From Pannonibacter phragmitetus DSM 14782 (GTDB lineage: Bacteria > Pseudomonadota > Alphaproteobacteria > Rhizobiales > Stappiaceae), in contig NZ_KB908232.1 in NCBI RefSeq assembly GCF_000382365.1, forward strand, positions 1 through 64,000: DNA of 64,000 nt, read 5' to 3'. A program made the position numbers and the translations under genes. The first letter of the stretch is position 1. Every line of letters begins with the position of its first letter. Below are positions 17,800-26,562 of this stretch, one piece after another. The notes below the pieces were generated by a model, which was not told the DNA's origin, ran no database searches, and saw only the letters and a list, made by a program, of their open reading frames with translations.

Positions 17800-18824
17800 T
17801 GGGCAAGCTGTTCATTCATGACGTAACCCTGCGCGACGGCATGCACGCCATCCGTCACCAGTATGATCTTGGCCATATCCGCGACATCGCCCAGGCGCTG
17901 GACGAGGCAGGCGTTGATGCCATTTCCGTTGCCCATGGCGACGGGCTTACCGGCTCGACCATGACCTACGGTTTCGGCCGCCACACGGACGGCCAGTGGA
18001 TTGCGGAAGCGGCAAAGGTGATCAAGCGGGCAAAGCTGGCCACCCTGCTGCTGCCCGGCATCGGCACCATTCATGACCTGAAGAAAGCCCATGATCTGGG
18101 TGTCACGTCGGTGCGCATCGCCACCCATTCCAGCGAGGCAGACGTTTCGGCCCAGCACATTGCGGCAGCCCGCGGCATGGGCATGGATGTGGTCGGCTTC
18201 CTAATGATGTCACACATGACGGAGCCAGAGGTTCTGGCCGGTGAGGCGCTGAAGATGGAAAGCTACGGCGCCCATTGCGTCTATGTGACGGACTCGGGCG
18301 GCGCCATGACCATGCGCGACTATGCAGCCCGCATCACCGCCCTGCGCAGCGTGCTGAAGCCGGAGACGGCAGTGGGCGTGCATGCCCACCAGAACCTGTC
18401 ACTGGCCGTCGCCAACTCCATCACCGCCATCGAGCATGGAGCAACCCGTATTGACTGCTCTCTGGCCGGCATGGGTGCAGGCGCAGGCAACACGCCCATC
18501 GAGGCCTTTGTCGCGGTCGCCAACAAGATGGGCCTGCCGCATGGCTGCGATCTGTTCAAGCTGCAGGACGCTGCCGACACTCTGGTGCGCCCCTTGCAGG
18601 ACCGTCCCGTACAGGTGGACCGGCAAACCCTGTCGCTCGGCTATGCCGGTGTCTATTCCAGCTTCCTGCGCCATGCGGAAAAGGCATCGGCAGACTATGG
18701 CGTCGATGCCCGCGAGATCCTCATGGAACTTGGCCGCCGCCGCATGGTGGGCGGTCAGGAAGACATGATCGTGGATGTGGCGCTTGATCTGGCCGCCGCC
18801 AGAGAGAAACCGGCAGCGCAATAG
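17799..18824 (+). CDS. mhpE: 4-hydroxy-2-oxovalerate aldolase
   Basis: A 341-residue class II aldolase (DRE-TIM) that splits 4-hydroxy-2-oxovalerate into pyruvate and acetaldehyde in a complex with MhpF. The active-site RDGMHAIRH (Arg12, Asp13, His16) and the metal-binding VGVHAHQN are present. The C-terminal communication domain includes [20 protein letters not shown] 17799 overlaps the mhpF stop; a GTG three bases earlier is the alternative. It is the last gene of the operon, with its stop two bases from the convergent tetR stop. Confidence 0.97.
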   Translation: MGKLFIHDVTLRDGMHAIRHQYDLGHIRDIAQALDEAGVDAISVAHGDGLTGSTMTYGFGRHTDGQWIAEAAKVIKRAKLATLLLPGIGTIHDLKKAHDLGVTSVRIATHSSEADVSAQHIAAARGMGMDVVGFLMMSHMTEPEVLAGEALKMESYGAHCVYVTDSGGAMTMRDYAARITALRSVLKPETAVGVHAHQNLSLAVANSITAIEHGATRIDCSLAGMGAGAGNTPIEAFVAVANKMGLPHGCDLFKLQDAADTLVRPLQDRPVQVDRQTLSLGYAGVYSSFLRHAEKASADYGVDAREILMELGRRRMVGGQEDMIVDVALDLAAAREKPAAQ

Positions 18825-18826
18825 GC

Positions 18827-19510
18827 TCAGCGCGTGCGCTCTTCCCGGGGCGCACGCAGGCAGGCCATGGCTGCGGAGATGAACTCCTCGTTGTCCAGCG
18901 GCTTCAGCGTCTTGTGCAGCACCGAGTCCCCCATCATCAGGCAATAGGCGAGATAGGCCCGGGTGCGGGCCTCCTCATCGGAAAAACCCTCGATGCGGAA
19001 CAGCTCGGCGAAATACTCGTAACGGATATGGTCCACTTCCTCGACCGCATTGCGCGGCAGATCGACCCGGCGGCCCCAGTCGCGGATGCTCATCTCGACC
19101 TGGGCAAAGGCCGGAGACTTGGGCATGCGCGGCAGGGCCATCAGCTTGCGCAGCCGCTCAAAGCCGGTCTCGTTGGCCTTGGAAATGTTCTGGATGACGT
19201 TGAGCGTCATCTTCCGCTGCCAGTTTTTCAACATGGCTGCAAGAAGTTCGGCGCGTGTCTTGAAGTGCCAGTAGAAGCTGCCCTTGGTCACGCCCAGCTT
19301 CTGGCACAGGGTATCGATGCGGATGCCGCGCACATTTTCGCGCACGAGAATTTCGGTCGCCGCTTCCACCCAGTCGGTTTCGGTCAGCGGGCTGTCCTTC
19401 ACCCGGCGCGTCGGCGAACGGCGCAAGGGCGTATTTCCATCTGCCGCTGCATCGGCGGGCACCGCCGGTTCATTCGCAGCGGAGGGACTGTCGTTGGAAC
19501 TGCCGGTCAC
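18827..19510 (-). CDS. TetR-family transcriptional regulator of the aromatic locus
   Basis: A 227-residue regulator. The N-terminal HTH is clear in DTLCQKLGVTKGSFYWHFK, followed by a ligand-binding C-terminal domain. A longer reading starting at 19579/19582 would run into the divergent reductase and the operator. I prefer the GTG at 19510, which has GGAAGG six bases upstream. This leaves a 70-bp divergent promoter region. The ~40 residues before the HTH are Ala/Pro-rich and probably disordered. Likely a repressor of both the 5538 operon and the 19581 reductase, via the two similar palindromes. Confidence 0.85.
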   Translation of the reverse strand: MTGSSNDSPSAANEPAVPADAAADGNTPLRRSPTRRVKDSPLTETDWVEAATEILVRENVRGIRIDTLCQKLGVTKGSFYWHFKTRAELLAAMLKNWQRKMTLNVIQNISKANETGFERLRKLMALPRMPKSPAFAQVEMSIRDWGRRVDLPRNAVEEVDHIRYEYFAELFRIEGFSDEEARTRAYLAYCLMMGDSVLHKTLKPLDNEEFISAAMACLRAPREERTR

Positions 19511-19543
19511 GGGGAAACCTTCCAGAAGCCTGTCTTCCTCTCC

Positions 19544-19561
19544 AAACCTTACGGTACTGAA
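19544..19561. promoter_or_regulatory. Putative TetR operator, second copy
   Basis: AAACCTTACGGTACTGAA lies in the divergent gap between tetR (GTG 19510) and the reductase (ATG 19581). It shares 13 of 18 bases with 5465-5482, including the ACCTT..GGTA core. ACC-N4-GGT arms make it palindromic. Two copies in front of the two units of one pathway are what a pathway-specific repressor would need. Confidence 0.5.
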
Positions 19562-19580
19562 CTCTCTTTTGCGAGGCATC

Positions 19581-20777
19581 ATGAGTAGAAAAACTGTGTT
19601 TATCGCGGGCGCCGGACAGGCAGGCGCGGTCTGTGCCATGGCGCTGCGGGACAAGGGATTTCAAGGCGAAATCATCCTGGCAGGCGAGGAGCCGCACGCC
19701 CCTTACGAGCGGCCGGAGCTGTCCAAGAAACTGGTCAGCGGCGGACGCAGCCTTGCCGATGTCACCATACTTGATGCCGCAAAAGCCGAAAGCCTCGGCA
19801 TCCGCCTCCTGACCGGCTGCACCGTTTCGGGCCTTGACCGGGACGCACGCAAAGTTGGGACGGACGCTGACAGCTTCTCCTATGACTGGCTGGTCCTGGC
19901 CACTGGCGGGCGGGCACGCGCCCTGCCCGGGGCTGCCCTCACCGGCCTGCCGCTGGTCTCTGTCCGCAAGGCGGAAGATGCGGAGCAGCTCAAGGCTCTC
20001 ATCGCTTCAAGCCGCAGCGTTGCCGTTGTTGGCGGCGGCTGGCTGGGACTGGAGGCCGCCGCAAGCTGCCGTCAGGCAGGCCTTGAGGTGGATGTTCTGG
20101 AAATGGCGCCGCGCCCTTGTGCCCGTGTTGCCCCGCCTGCCCTGTCAGAAGCCCTCAGCGCCCTTCATGCAGCCAACGGCATCCGCCTGCACTGCGGTGC
20201 AGGCTTCAGCTTCGTGCCGGGCGGCATACGCCTTGCAGATGACACAGCCCTGACGCCGGATTTCCTGATTGCCGCCATCGGCATGGAAGCCAATGACGGG
20301 CTGGCGGCTGCCGCAGGCCTTGCCACTGACCGGGGCATCGTCGTGGACAGCCAGTTCCGCACCAGCGATCCTTCCATCTTTGCAATTGGCGACTGTGCCG
20401 TGGCAACGCAGAGTGACGGCAGCCGCTTGCGGCTGGAATCCTGGCAGAATGCCAATGTCTCCGGCCTCGCGGTGGCCTGTCAGATCACCGGCACGCCGCT
20501 GCCTGCTCCCGAACCGCTGTGGTTCTGGTCGGATCAGTTCGATGCCAAGGTGCAGATGGCGGGCAGCCTTGAGGGCGCGGAGGAAGTAATCCTGCGCGGC
20601 AGCGGCACGGAGCAGATGGCCTTTCATCTGACAGGAGGACGCCTTATCGGCGCCTGGGCGCTCAACTGCGCCCGCGACTTTGTCCTTGCCCGCCGCTGGC
20701 TGGCGCAAGGCACCCGGCTTGCCGCAGACCGGCTTGCGGATGGCACTCAGCCGCTGAAAGCCTGCACCGCAGCATAA
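19581..20777 (+). CDS. FAD-dependent ferredoxin reductase of the ring-hydroxylating dioxygenase
   Basis: A 398-residue NAD(P)H:ferredoxin reductase of the BphA4/CamA/ThcD type. The FAD-binding GAGQAGAVCAMALR lies near the N-terminus, with YERPELSKK just after. The NAD-binding VVGGGWLGLEAA is near residue 150, IFAIGDCA near 275, and a C-terminal reductase domain follows. It passes electrons from NADH to the Rieske ferredoxin at 11926. It is separated from the main operon by the TetR gene but shares its putative operator. Confidence 0.93.
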   Translation: MSRKTVFIAGAGQAGAVCAMALRDKGFQGEIILAGEEPHAPYERPELSKKLVSGGRSLADVTILDAAKAESLGIRLLTGCTVSGLDRDARKVGTDADSFSYDWLVLATGGRARALPGAALTGLPLVSVRKAEDAEQLKALIASSRSVAVVGGGWLGLEAAASCRQAGLEVDVLEMAPRPCARVAPPALSEALSALHAANGIRLHCGAGFSFVPGGIRLADDTALTPDFLIAAIGMEANDGLAAAAGLATDRGIVVDSQFRTSDPSIFAIGDCAVATQSDGSRLRLESWQNANVSGLAVACQITGTPLPAPEPLWFWSDQFDAKVQMAGSLEGAEEVILRGSGTEQMAFHLTGGRLIGAWALNCARDFVLARRWLAQGTRLAADRLADGTQPLKACTAA

Positions 20778-20797
20778 AAGCCCTTCCCGGAATGCCA

Positions 20798-20840
20798 AAA
20801 GGCCGCCTGCGGAACACTTCCCGCAGGCGGCCTTTGTTTT
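20798..20840. terminator. Strong bidirectional terminator hairpin
   Basis: A perfect 15-bp stem (AAAGGCCGCCTGCGG, 20798-20812, with its complement at 20821-20835) has an 8-base loop and is followed by GTTTT. On the minus strand it is followed by a short T run. It lies between the convergent reductase and dctM genes, so it can end both transcripts. Confidence 0.88.
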
Positions 20841-20852
20841 CATCCGGGCGCT

Positions 20853-22124
20853 TCAGATCAGTGCCAGCGAAAAGGCCGGCACGAAGGTGACCAGCAGCAG
20901 CGCCACCAGAAGCGTGGCGAGGAAGATCCAGCCGTCGCGCAGGAACTCGACCAGTTTGGCCCCCGTCAGGTTGCACACCATCAGCAGCACCGTTCCCACT
21001 GGCGGCGTCAGTGTGCCGATGGAGAGGTTGAGGATCATGACGATGCCGAAATGCACCGGATCAATGCCGAGCTGCATGACCACGGGCTTGAGCAGCGGCA
21101 CGAGAATGATCATCAGCGCCGTGCCCTCGATGAACATGCCCAGCACGAGCAGCAGAACGTTGACGGCAATGAGGAAGACCCAGGGGTCGGTCGTCAGGCT
21201 GGTAATGATCTCCGCCATGGCAACACCGGCCCGCTCCACCGAAAAGATCCAGGCAAGGGCCGACGAGGTCATGATGACCAGCAGGATCGAGGCGGTCTGG
21301 CGGCCGGTTTCGGCAAAGGCGCGGCCCACATCCGAAAGCTTCATTTCCCGGTAGATCAGGAAACCGATGGCGAGGGTGAAGACCGTGGCAACGGCACCGG
21401 CTTCCGTCGGCGTGAAGATCGACAGGCGGATGCCGCCGACGATGACCAGCACGAGGAAGATGGCGGGCCATGCGCCGATGAGCGTCGTCTTCGTTTCTGC
21501 GGCAGTGGGCCAGCTCTCGCGCGACGGCTTCAACCCCTTGCGGCGGGCGTTGATCCACACGGCCATGATCAGCAGCGCCGCACAGAGCAGGCCCGGCAGG
21601 ATGCCGGCGGTGAACATGGAGCCGATCGAAACGTCAGCCACCAGCGCATAGATGATCAGCGCGATGCCGGGCGGGATGATCGGGGTGATCAGCGAGCCGC
21701 AGGCGGTGATGGCAGCGGCCGCACCGGCGCTGTAGCCCTGGCGGCGCATTTCCGGCACCAGAATGCGGCACATCATGGCAGCATCAGCAAGGTTCGAGGC
21801 CGAGATACCGCCCATCAGGGTGGATAGCATGACGTTGGTGTGGCCAAGACCGCCGGTCAGGCGTCCGACCATCAGATCCGCCAGCTTCATCAGGCGCCCG
21901 GCAATGCCGGTGGTGCCCAGAAGCGTGCCGAGCAGCACGAAGAAGGGAATGGCCAGCAGCGAGGGGTTCTGCGTCGGCGCAATGATCCGCTGCACGGAGA
22001 TCTGCAGGGGCACCGAGGAGAAGAACACGAAATAGGCGACCACAGCCGCGAACATGGCGAGATAGATGCGCATGTTCAGGGCAAAGAGCGCGAACATGAG
22101 AGCAATGATGATGAACCAGGTCAT
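20853..22124 (-). CDS. TRAP transporter large permease (DctM family), second system
   Basis: A 423-residue polytopic membrane protein. Family landmarks include AIPFFVLLGTLLGTTGIAGR, GGISASNLADAAMM, ACGSLITPIIPPGIALIIY and a C-terminal GTLTPPVGTVLLMVCNL. It forms the transport channel with the dctQ gene 57 bp upstream. The order receptor-dctQ-dctM with a preceding GntR gene is typical of sugar-acid TRAP loci. Confidence 0.95.
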   Translation of the reverse strand: MTWFIIIALMFALFALNMRIYLAMFAAVVAYFVFFSSVPLQISVQRIIAPTQNPSLLAIPFFVLLGTLLGTTGIAGRLMKLADLMVGRLTGGLGHTNVMLSTLMGGISASNLADAAMMCRILVPEMRRQGYSAGAAAAITACGSLITPIIPPGIALIIYALVADVSIGSMFTAGILPGLLCAALLIMAVWINARRKGLKPSRESWPTAAETKTTLIGAWPAIFLVLVIVGGIRLSIFTPTEAGAVATVFTLAIGFLIYREMKLSDVGRAFAETGRQTASILLVIMTSSALAWIFSVERAGVAMAEIITSLTTDPWVFLIAVNVLLLVLGMFIEGTALMIILVPLLKPVVMQLGIDPVHFGIVMILNLSIGTLTPPVGTVLLMVCNLTGAKLVEFLRDGWIFLATLLVALLLVTFVPAFSLALI

Positions 22125-22181
22125 GGACGTCTTTCTGAACGCGAATACGTGGCCGTCAGGAAGGAAAGTGAGGGCGGGAGA

Positions 22182-22664
22182 TCAGGCCTTGTGCTCAGGA
22201 TCGGCGGGCGGGTTTGCCGCCGCATCAGGCCGGTAGAGACGCCAGGCCATGACGAGCGCGGTGCCACCGGCGCCGATGACGATCGCCAGATCCAGCCAGA
22301 ACCACGAAATGCCGAGGATCTGCGTCTTCTTGAATGCCGTCGCCTTGGCGAGCGCCCAGCCCTGCCAGGCCATGAAGGCAAGAAGCCCGGCGGATGCCAG
22401 ATTGACGGCAAACACCATCAGACGGCGCGGCAGGCCCTTCAGCGCATTTTCCAGAAGATCGATGGTCAGATGCTGCCGGTTCGCCTCGCAGGCGATGGCA
22501 CCGATCATGACGATCCAGATCATCAAGATGCCCGAGACCTCTTCGGTCCAGGCAAAGGGCGTTCCCATAAGATAGCGCGCGATGACGGCTGCAACGGTCA
22601 TCAGCACGAGCAGGGCCACGCATACGGCCCCGAAGGCCGAGGCAGCACGGAAGATGAGGGACAT
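22182..22664 (-). CDS. TRAP transporter small permease (DctQ family), second system
   Basis: A 160-residue membrane protein with four hydrophobic helices. It contains the DctQ signature region TPFAWTEEVSGILMIWIVM followed by GAIACEANRQHLTIDLLEN. It is the small membrane subunit that pairs with the DctM at 20853. It follows the receptor gene by about 58 bp. Confidence 0.93.
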   Translation of the reverse strand: MSLIFRAASAFGAVCVALLVLMTVAAVIARYLMGTPFAWTEEVSGILMIWIVMIGAIACEANRQHLTIDLLENALKGLPRRLMVFAVNLASAGLLAFMAWQGWALAKATAFKKTQILGISWFWLDLAIVIGAGGTALVMAWRLYRPDAAANPPADPEHKA

Positions 22665-22722
22665 GACAGTCTCCGCGAAGAGGGAGGACCGGCCGCTTGC
22701 GGGAAGCGGCCAGCCGGAAGGA

Positions 22723-23697
22723 TCACTTGGCGAGTTCTGCCTGGATCATGTCATAGAGGCCCGGCGTCCATTCCGGGAACTGGGTGTAGAAGGGCATGGT
22801 CTTCTCGCGGAAGGCCGCCACATCCGGCTGGGTAACATTCACGCCAGCTGCCTTCATCTCCGAGAGAATGCGCTCTTCTTCCTGAGCAGCAATCTCCTGG
22901 CTGTAAAGGCCAGCCTCGTAGCCGGTCTTGTGCAGCATTTCGAGAACCTGCGGGTCGAGGGTGGAGAAGAACTCTTCACCGCCCAGCCACAGGGCCGTGT
23001 TGGTGAGATAACCGATCATGGAGAGCTCCTTGGCCGGCTCATGCAGCTTCTGGCCGTAGAGCACCGGCAGCGGGTTTTCCACGCCGTCGATCACGCCCTG
23101 CGTCAGGGCCGGATAGACTTCGCCCAGCGGCATCGGCGTCGGGGTGGCGCCCATCAGCTCGATGGCCTTGATCTGCATCGGATTGTTCGGAACGCGGATC
23201 TTCAGGCCCTTCAGGTCTTCCGGCTTTTCCACCTTCTTGGTCGCCAGCAGCTGGCGGGTGCCATAGAGGTAGTTCGGAATGACGATGTGAATGCCCTTGG
23301 CGCGCAGCTCCTGATCCTTCTGCTTGAACCAGTCGCTCTCGTAGATCTTCAGCAGCTGCTGCGGATTGTCGGCCAGATACGGCCCGAACAGGATGCCCAG
23401 ATCCGGATCGAAGTCGGTGAGGAAGCCGGCGTCGGCGATGGTCACCACGTTCACGCCGAGCATGGCCTGCTCGATCACGTCCTTCTTCGCGCCCAGCTGC
23501 GAAGAGGGAAACAGCTCCAGCGCCACCTTGCCGCCGGAAGCTTCCTTCACGAGATCGGCCCAGCGGTGCATCACCTTGTCGACCGGCTCGCCCGGATTGT
23601 TCTCATAGGCCACCTTGACGACCACTTCCTGCGCAGCCACCGGCAGAATGGCCGCGACGCCCATGAGCGCGGCAAGCGCAAGCGATTTCAGTTTCAT
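22723..23697 (-). CDS. TRAP transporter substrate-binding protein (DctP family), second system
   Basis: A 324-residue periplasmic receptor with a Sec signal peptide (MKLKSLALAALMGVAAILPV, cleavage near VAAQEV). The DctP fold signatures are visible: the selectivity arginine in LKGLKIRVPNNPMQIKAIE and the GEVYPALTQGVIDGVENP segment. Such receptors bind C4-dicarboxylates, uronates or other sugar acids. The neighbouring GntR/FCD regulators and zinc dehydrogenase favour a sugar acid. The gene is 25 bp downstream of the GntR gene. Confidence 0.94.
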   Translation of the reverse strand: MKLKSLALAALMGVAAILPVAAQEVVVKVAYENNPGEPVDKVMHRWADLVKEASGGKVALELFPSSQLGAKKDVIEQAMLGVNVVTIADAGFLTDFDPDLGILFGPYLADNPQQLLKIYESDWFKQKDQELRAKGIHIVIPNYLYGTRQLLATKKVEKPEDLKGLKIRVPNNPMQIKAIELMGATPTPMPLGEVYPALTQGVIDGVENPLPVLYGQKLHEPAKELSMIGYLTNTALWLGGEEFFSTLDPQVLEMLHKTGYEAGLYSQEIAAQEEERILSEMKAAGVNVTQPDVAAFREKTMPFYTQFPEWTPGLYDMIQAELAK

Positions 23698-23722
23698 TTA
23701 AAATTCCTCCACTTGGGTGAGT

Positions 23723-24412
23723 TCAGACAGTGTCAGCCGCCTGATTTGCGAGAGCCGCAAACACGGCTCCCGAATAGTCGAAATGGGTGTTAAGGCTGGC
23801 CGTCAGCCCGGCGGCATCGCGGGTGCGCAGCCTGTCGATGATGTCCTGATGCTGGGCATGGGACTCGACCGTCTGGGCCGAACGGGACTTACCCACCTCC
23901 ATGTAGAAGCGCAGCGGCACCGACAGCACCCGGTACATGCGGATCAGCACCGTGTTGCCCGCCGCCTCCACCATGGCCATGTGAAAGTCATAGTCGTGCC
24001 CGGCGGCTTCCGACACCGTCATGGCCAGGCGCATGCGTTCGTTGGCCTCGGTCATCTGGTCGAGATGCACGTCGGTCACGCCAATCGCAGCCAGAGGTGC
24101 GGCGCCGGTTTCCACGATGCGGCGGAAATTGAGCACGTCTTCCAGCGTCTTGGCGGAGTTGTCGAAATGCTGGGCGAAGATGGAAAAGATCGGATCGAAG
24201 TCCGGCTTGCGCACCTTGGCGCCGCGCCGCGTCTTCTCGATGAGACCGAAGGCTTCCAGATGGATCATGGTCTCGCGCACGGTGTTGCGCGCCACGCCGA
24301 AGCGTTCGGCCAGATCCCGCTCGTTCGGCAGCAGATCCCCGACTTGCATGCGCTCCACGATCTCCCGGCGCAGTACCTCGCGAATGTCCTCGACTGCTGA
24401 AAGTCCTGCCAT
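23723..24412 (-). CDS. GntR-family (FadR subfamily, FCD domain) regulator of the TRAP system
   Basis: A 229-residue protein. The N-terminal winged helix reads MQVGDLLPNERDLAERFGVA followed by a recognition helix beginning RNTVRE. An all-helical FCD ligand-binding domain follows, with a likely metal site (DYDFHMAMVEAAGN, and His residues near the C-terminus). It heads the TRAP operon. A TGGTTGGACCA palindrome 30 bp upstream is a good candidate for its own operator. Confidence 0.92.
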   Translation of the reverse strand: MAGLSAVEDIREVLRREIVERMQVGDLLPNERDLAERFGVARNTVRETMIHLEAFGLIEKTRRGAKVRKPDFDPIFSIFAQHFDNSAKTLEDVLNFRRIVETGAAPLAAIGVTDVHLDQMTEANERMRLAMTVSEAAGHDYDFHMAMVEAAGNTVLIRMYRVLSVPLRFYMEVGKSRSAQTVESHAQHQDIIDRLRTRDAAGLTASLNTHFDYSGAVFAALANQAADTV

Positions 24413-24433
24413 GGCCTCCCCTCCACTGGCTAT

Positions 24434-24454
24434 TGGTCCTATGGTTGGACCAAA
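24434..24454. promoter_or_regulatory. FadR/GntR-type operator upstream of the TRAP operon
   Basis: TTGGTCC-N7-GGACCAA is a 21-bp palindrome (24433-24453 region). The inner TGGTTGGACCA (24442-24452) fits the TGGT-N3-ACCA pattern that FCD-type GntR proteins usually bind. It sits between the two GntR genes, about 30 bp upstream of the start at 24412. Which of the two proteins binds it is not known. Confidence 0.6.
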
Positions 24455-24522
24455 CTCGGCGCTATGGTTCTCCCGGATGAGGGCCGGTTGTCAAGCCTTG
24501 TCAGACAAGCAGACTGAAAATT

Positions 24523-25449
24523 TCAGGCAGTGACCGCATCTGACCCGGGGCCCTCCGGCCAGATCACCGAGGCCATCAGCGTGCGCCGGGCGGTGGCGAG
24601 ATGGGCATCCAGCGCGGCTTCAGCGCGCTCTGCATTCCCCGCCTGAACCGCCTCGATAATGGCCATGTGCTCGGAGATTGCAGCGCGGTTGCGATGCTGC
24701 TCGTCGCGCTTGTTCCAGCGGTAATGGAAGTGCACGATGATGGAGATCGTACGGCTGAAATCGATGATGAAGCGGTTGCCGGATGAGGCGCAGAGCAACT
24801 GGTGGAAGGCTGCATCAAGCTGTGGAAAGGCGTCCAGCCCCTCGTCCGGCCCGGCCGCCAGAGCCTGATGCGCCAGCGAAAGTTCCTGCAACTCCCCTGC
24901 CCGCGCCCCGCCCGGCCCGCAGGCCGCCAGCAGCCCGGCCAGCGCCTTGCGCTCGAACATCTCGCGCACGGTGAACATTTCCTCGGCAAAGCCCCGGGTG
25001 AAGCCCTTCAGCACCCAGTGCCGGTTTGGCTGCTTCTCGATCAGGCCAAAGGGCTCGAAGCGGATCAGGAATTCACGGACGGAAGCCACATTGACCCCGA
25101 ACCGGCGGGCAAGCCCCGCCTCGCTCAGCACCGTGTTGGGGCGCGGATCGCCGCGCAGCACCCAGTCCAGAAACTGGCTTTCCACATGCGCCTGATGGGA
25201 CAGGGTTTCCGATTCCTCGAACCGGTCGGCCGCTTCCGGCAGGCGGCGCAGGACCTTTTCGCGCCCGTCCCAGTCGAGAATCCCGGCCTCGGCCAGATGC
25301 GCCAGCACGGCCCGAACGGTGGTCCGGCTCACGCTGAGAGCCTCCGCCAGCTCTGCTTCCGAGCCCAGCCGTTCGCCGGGCGCCATTTGCTGCAGGCGGT
25401 CCAGCATCAGATTCACATGCAGTTTGAAGAGGTTGCGGTTGCGCGCCAC
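24523..25449 (-). CDS. GntR/FCD regulator with two winged-helix domains
   Basis: A protein of ~308 residues, longer than a usual FCD regulator (~230). It appears to carry two N-terminal winged helices. The first spans ~15-70, with GSEAELAEALSVSRTTVRAV. The second spans ~90-150, with LSEAGLARRFGVNVASVREF. The FCD domain comes next (FTVREMFERKALAGLL to the end). The frame opens at a TTG (25470), but the GTG at 25449 has AGAGG seven bases upstream and is preferred. It is divergent from the zinc dehydrogenase. A ligand related to that enzyme's substrate is plausible. Confidence 0.8.
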   Translation of the reverse strand: MARNRNLFKLHVNLMLDRLQQMAPGERLGSEAELAEALSVSRTTVRAVLAHLAEAGILDWDGREKVLRRLPEAADRFEESETLSHQAHVESQFLDWVLRGDPRPNTVLSEAGLARRFGVNVASVREFLIRFEPFGLIEKQPNRHWVLKGFTRGFAEEMFTVREMFERKALAGLLAACGPGGARAGELQELSLAHQALAAGPDEGLDAFPQLDAAFHQLLCASSGNRFIIDFSRTISIIVHFHYRWNKRDEQHRNRAAISEHMAIIEAVQAGNAERAEAALDAHLATARRTLMASVIWPEGPGSDAVTA

Positions 25450-25466
25450 GAACAGGCCTCTGGTTT

Positions 25467-25486
25467 TCAACCGGGATCAACCGGAT
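25467..25486. repeat. Tandem 10-bp direct repeat upstream of the tandem-wHTH regulator
   Basis: TCAACCGGGA and TCAACCGGAT follow each other without a gap, one helical turn apart, in the divergent gap between the regulator (GTG 25449) and the dehydrogenase (ATG 25569). Direct rather than inverted half-sites on one DNA face would suit a protein with two DNA-binding domains per chain. Function inferred only from position. Confidence 0.4.
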
Positions 25487-25568
25487 TCAGTTTGACGGAA
25501 ACGGATCTTATTCAATAAAAAACCGTAAGCGATGCAAGCGCGCAGATCAAGAAAACGGAAGCTGCCCC

Positions 25569-26561
25569 ATGTCCATGATGAAGACCCTCGTATGTGCCGA
25601 GCCCGGCAAGTTTGAACAGACCCAGCGTCCGCGCCCCGAGGCAAAGCCCGGGCACGTGCGGGTGAAGGTCGGCCACATCGGCATCTGCGGCACGGATTAC
25701 CACATCTACGGTGGTCATCAGCCCTTCCTCGCCTATCCGCGCGTCATGGGCCACGAGCTTTCCGGCACCGCAGAGGAAGCCTCCTCCGATGGCCGGATTG
25801 CCAAGGGCGATCTCGTCGTGGTGAACCCCTACATCACCTGCGGCAAGTGCCACGCCTGCACCATCGGCAAGCCCAACTGCTGCGAGGCCATCGCCGTGCT
25901 CGGCGTCCACACGGACGGCGGCATGTGCGAGGAAATCGTGGTGCCGGAGGGCAATCTCTATCCGGCGGAAGGGCTGTCGCCCAAGGCAGCGGCCATGGTC
26001 GAGTTTCTGGCCATCGGTGCCCATGGCGTGCGCCGGGGCGGTGTGAAGCGCGGCATGAGTGCGCTGATCGTCGGTGCTGGCCCCATCGGCCTTGGCGCTG
26101 CGATCTTTGCCGCCATTGAAGGGGCAGACGTTACCCTGCGCGACACCTCACAGTCGCGGCTGGATCTTGCCCGCAAGGCCCTGCCCTCTGCCCGCTACGA
26201 ACTGGTGGGAGAGGAAACGCCGGGTGCCTATGACGTGGTCTTCGATGCCACCGGCAACATCAAGGCCATGAATGCAGGTCTTGCCCACGTCGCTCATGGC
26301 GGCGCCTATGTGCTGCTGTCCGTGGTCAAGGGCGATCTGGTCTTTGCCGATCCCGAGTTCCACAAGCGCGAGACGACGCTCTTCGCCAGCCGCAATGCGC
26401 TGAAGGAAGACTTCGAGCACGTCATTGCCAAGATCCGCAGCGGCGAGGTTCCGGTGGATGTGCTGGCGACCCATGAAACGAGCTTCGAGGACGCCGTGAC
26501 CAACCTGCCGCTCTGGGCAGAGGACCGGGGTACGCTGATCAAGGCCATCATCAAAGTCTGA
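25569..26561 (+). CDS. Zinc-dependent medium-chain dehydrogenase (sugar-acid/polyol type)
   Basis: A 330-residue MDR enzyme. The catalytic zinc region is GICGTDYH and GHELSG, the structural zinc site is CGKCHACTIGKPNCC, and the Rossmann loop is GAGPIGLG. Closest family feel is L-galactonate/L-idonate-type 5-dehydrogenases. It oxidises a secondary alcohol with NAD(P)+. Divergent from the tandem-wHTH GntR regulator and near a TRAP importer, it is likely the first catabolic step for the imported sugar acid. Exact substrate uncertain. Confidence 0.85.
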   Translation: MSMMKTLVCAEPGKFEQTQRPRPEAKPGHVRVKVGHIGICGTDYHIYGGHQPFLAYPRVMGHELSGTAEEASSDGRIAKGDLVVVNPYITCGKCHACTIGKPNCCEAIAVLGVHTDGGMCEEIVVPEGNLYPAEGLSPKAAAMVEFLAIGAHGVRRGGVKRGMSALIVGAGPIGLGAAIFAAIEGADVTLRDTSQSRLDLARKALPSARYELVGEETPGAYDVVFDATGNIKAMNAGLAHVAHGGAYVLLSVVKGDLVFADPEFHKRETTLFASRNALKEDFEHVIAKIRSGEVPVDVLATHETSFEDAVTNLPLWAEDRGTLIKAIIKV

Positions 26562-26562
26562 T

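Noticed and set aside
7150-19560. GGTACTGAA motif seen at ~7153, ~11281 and ~19554 as a possible third operator
   Set aside because: The first two lie inside coding sequence and lack the ACCTT half; only the intergenic sites at 5465 and 19544 share the full palindrome.
18827-19579. Longer TetR protein starting at 19579 or 19582
   Set aside because: It would place the putative operator inside the gene and overlap the divergent reductase start; GTG 19510 has a ribosome site.
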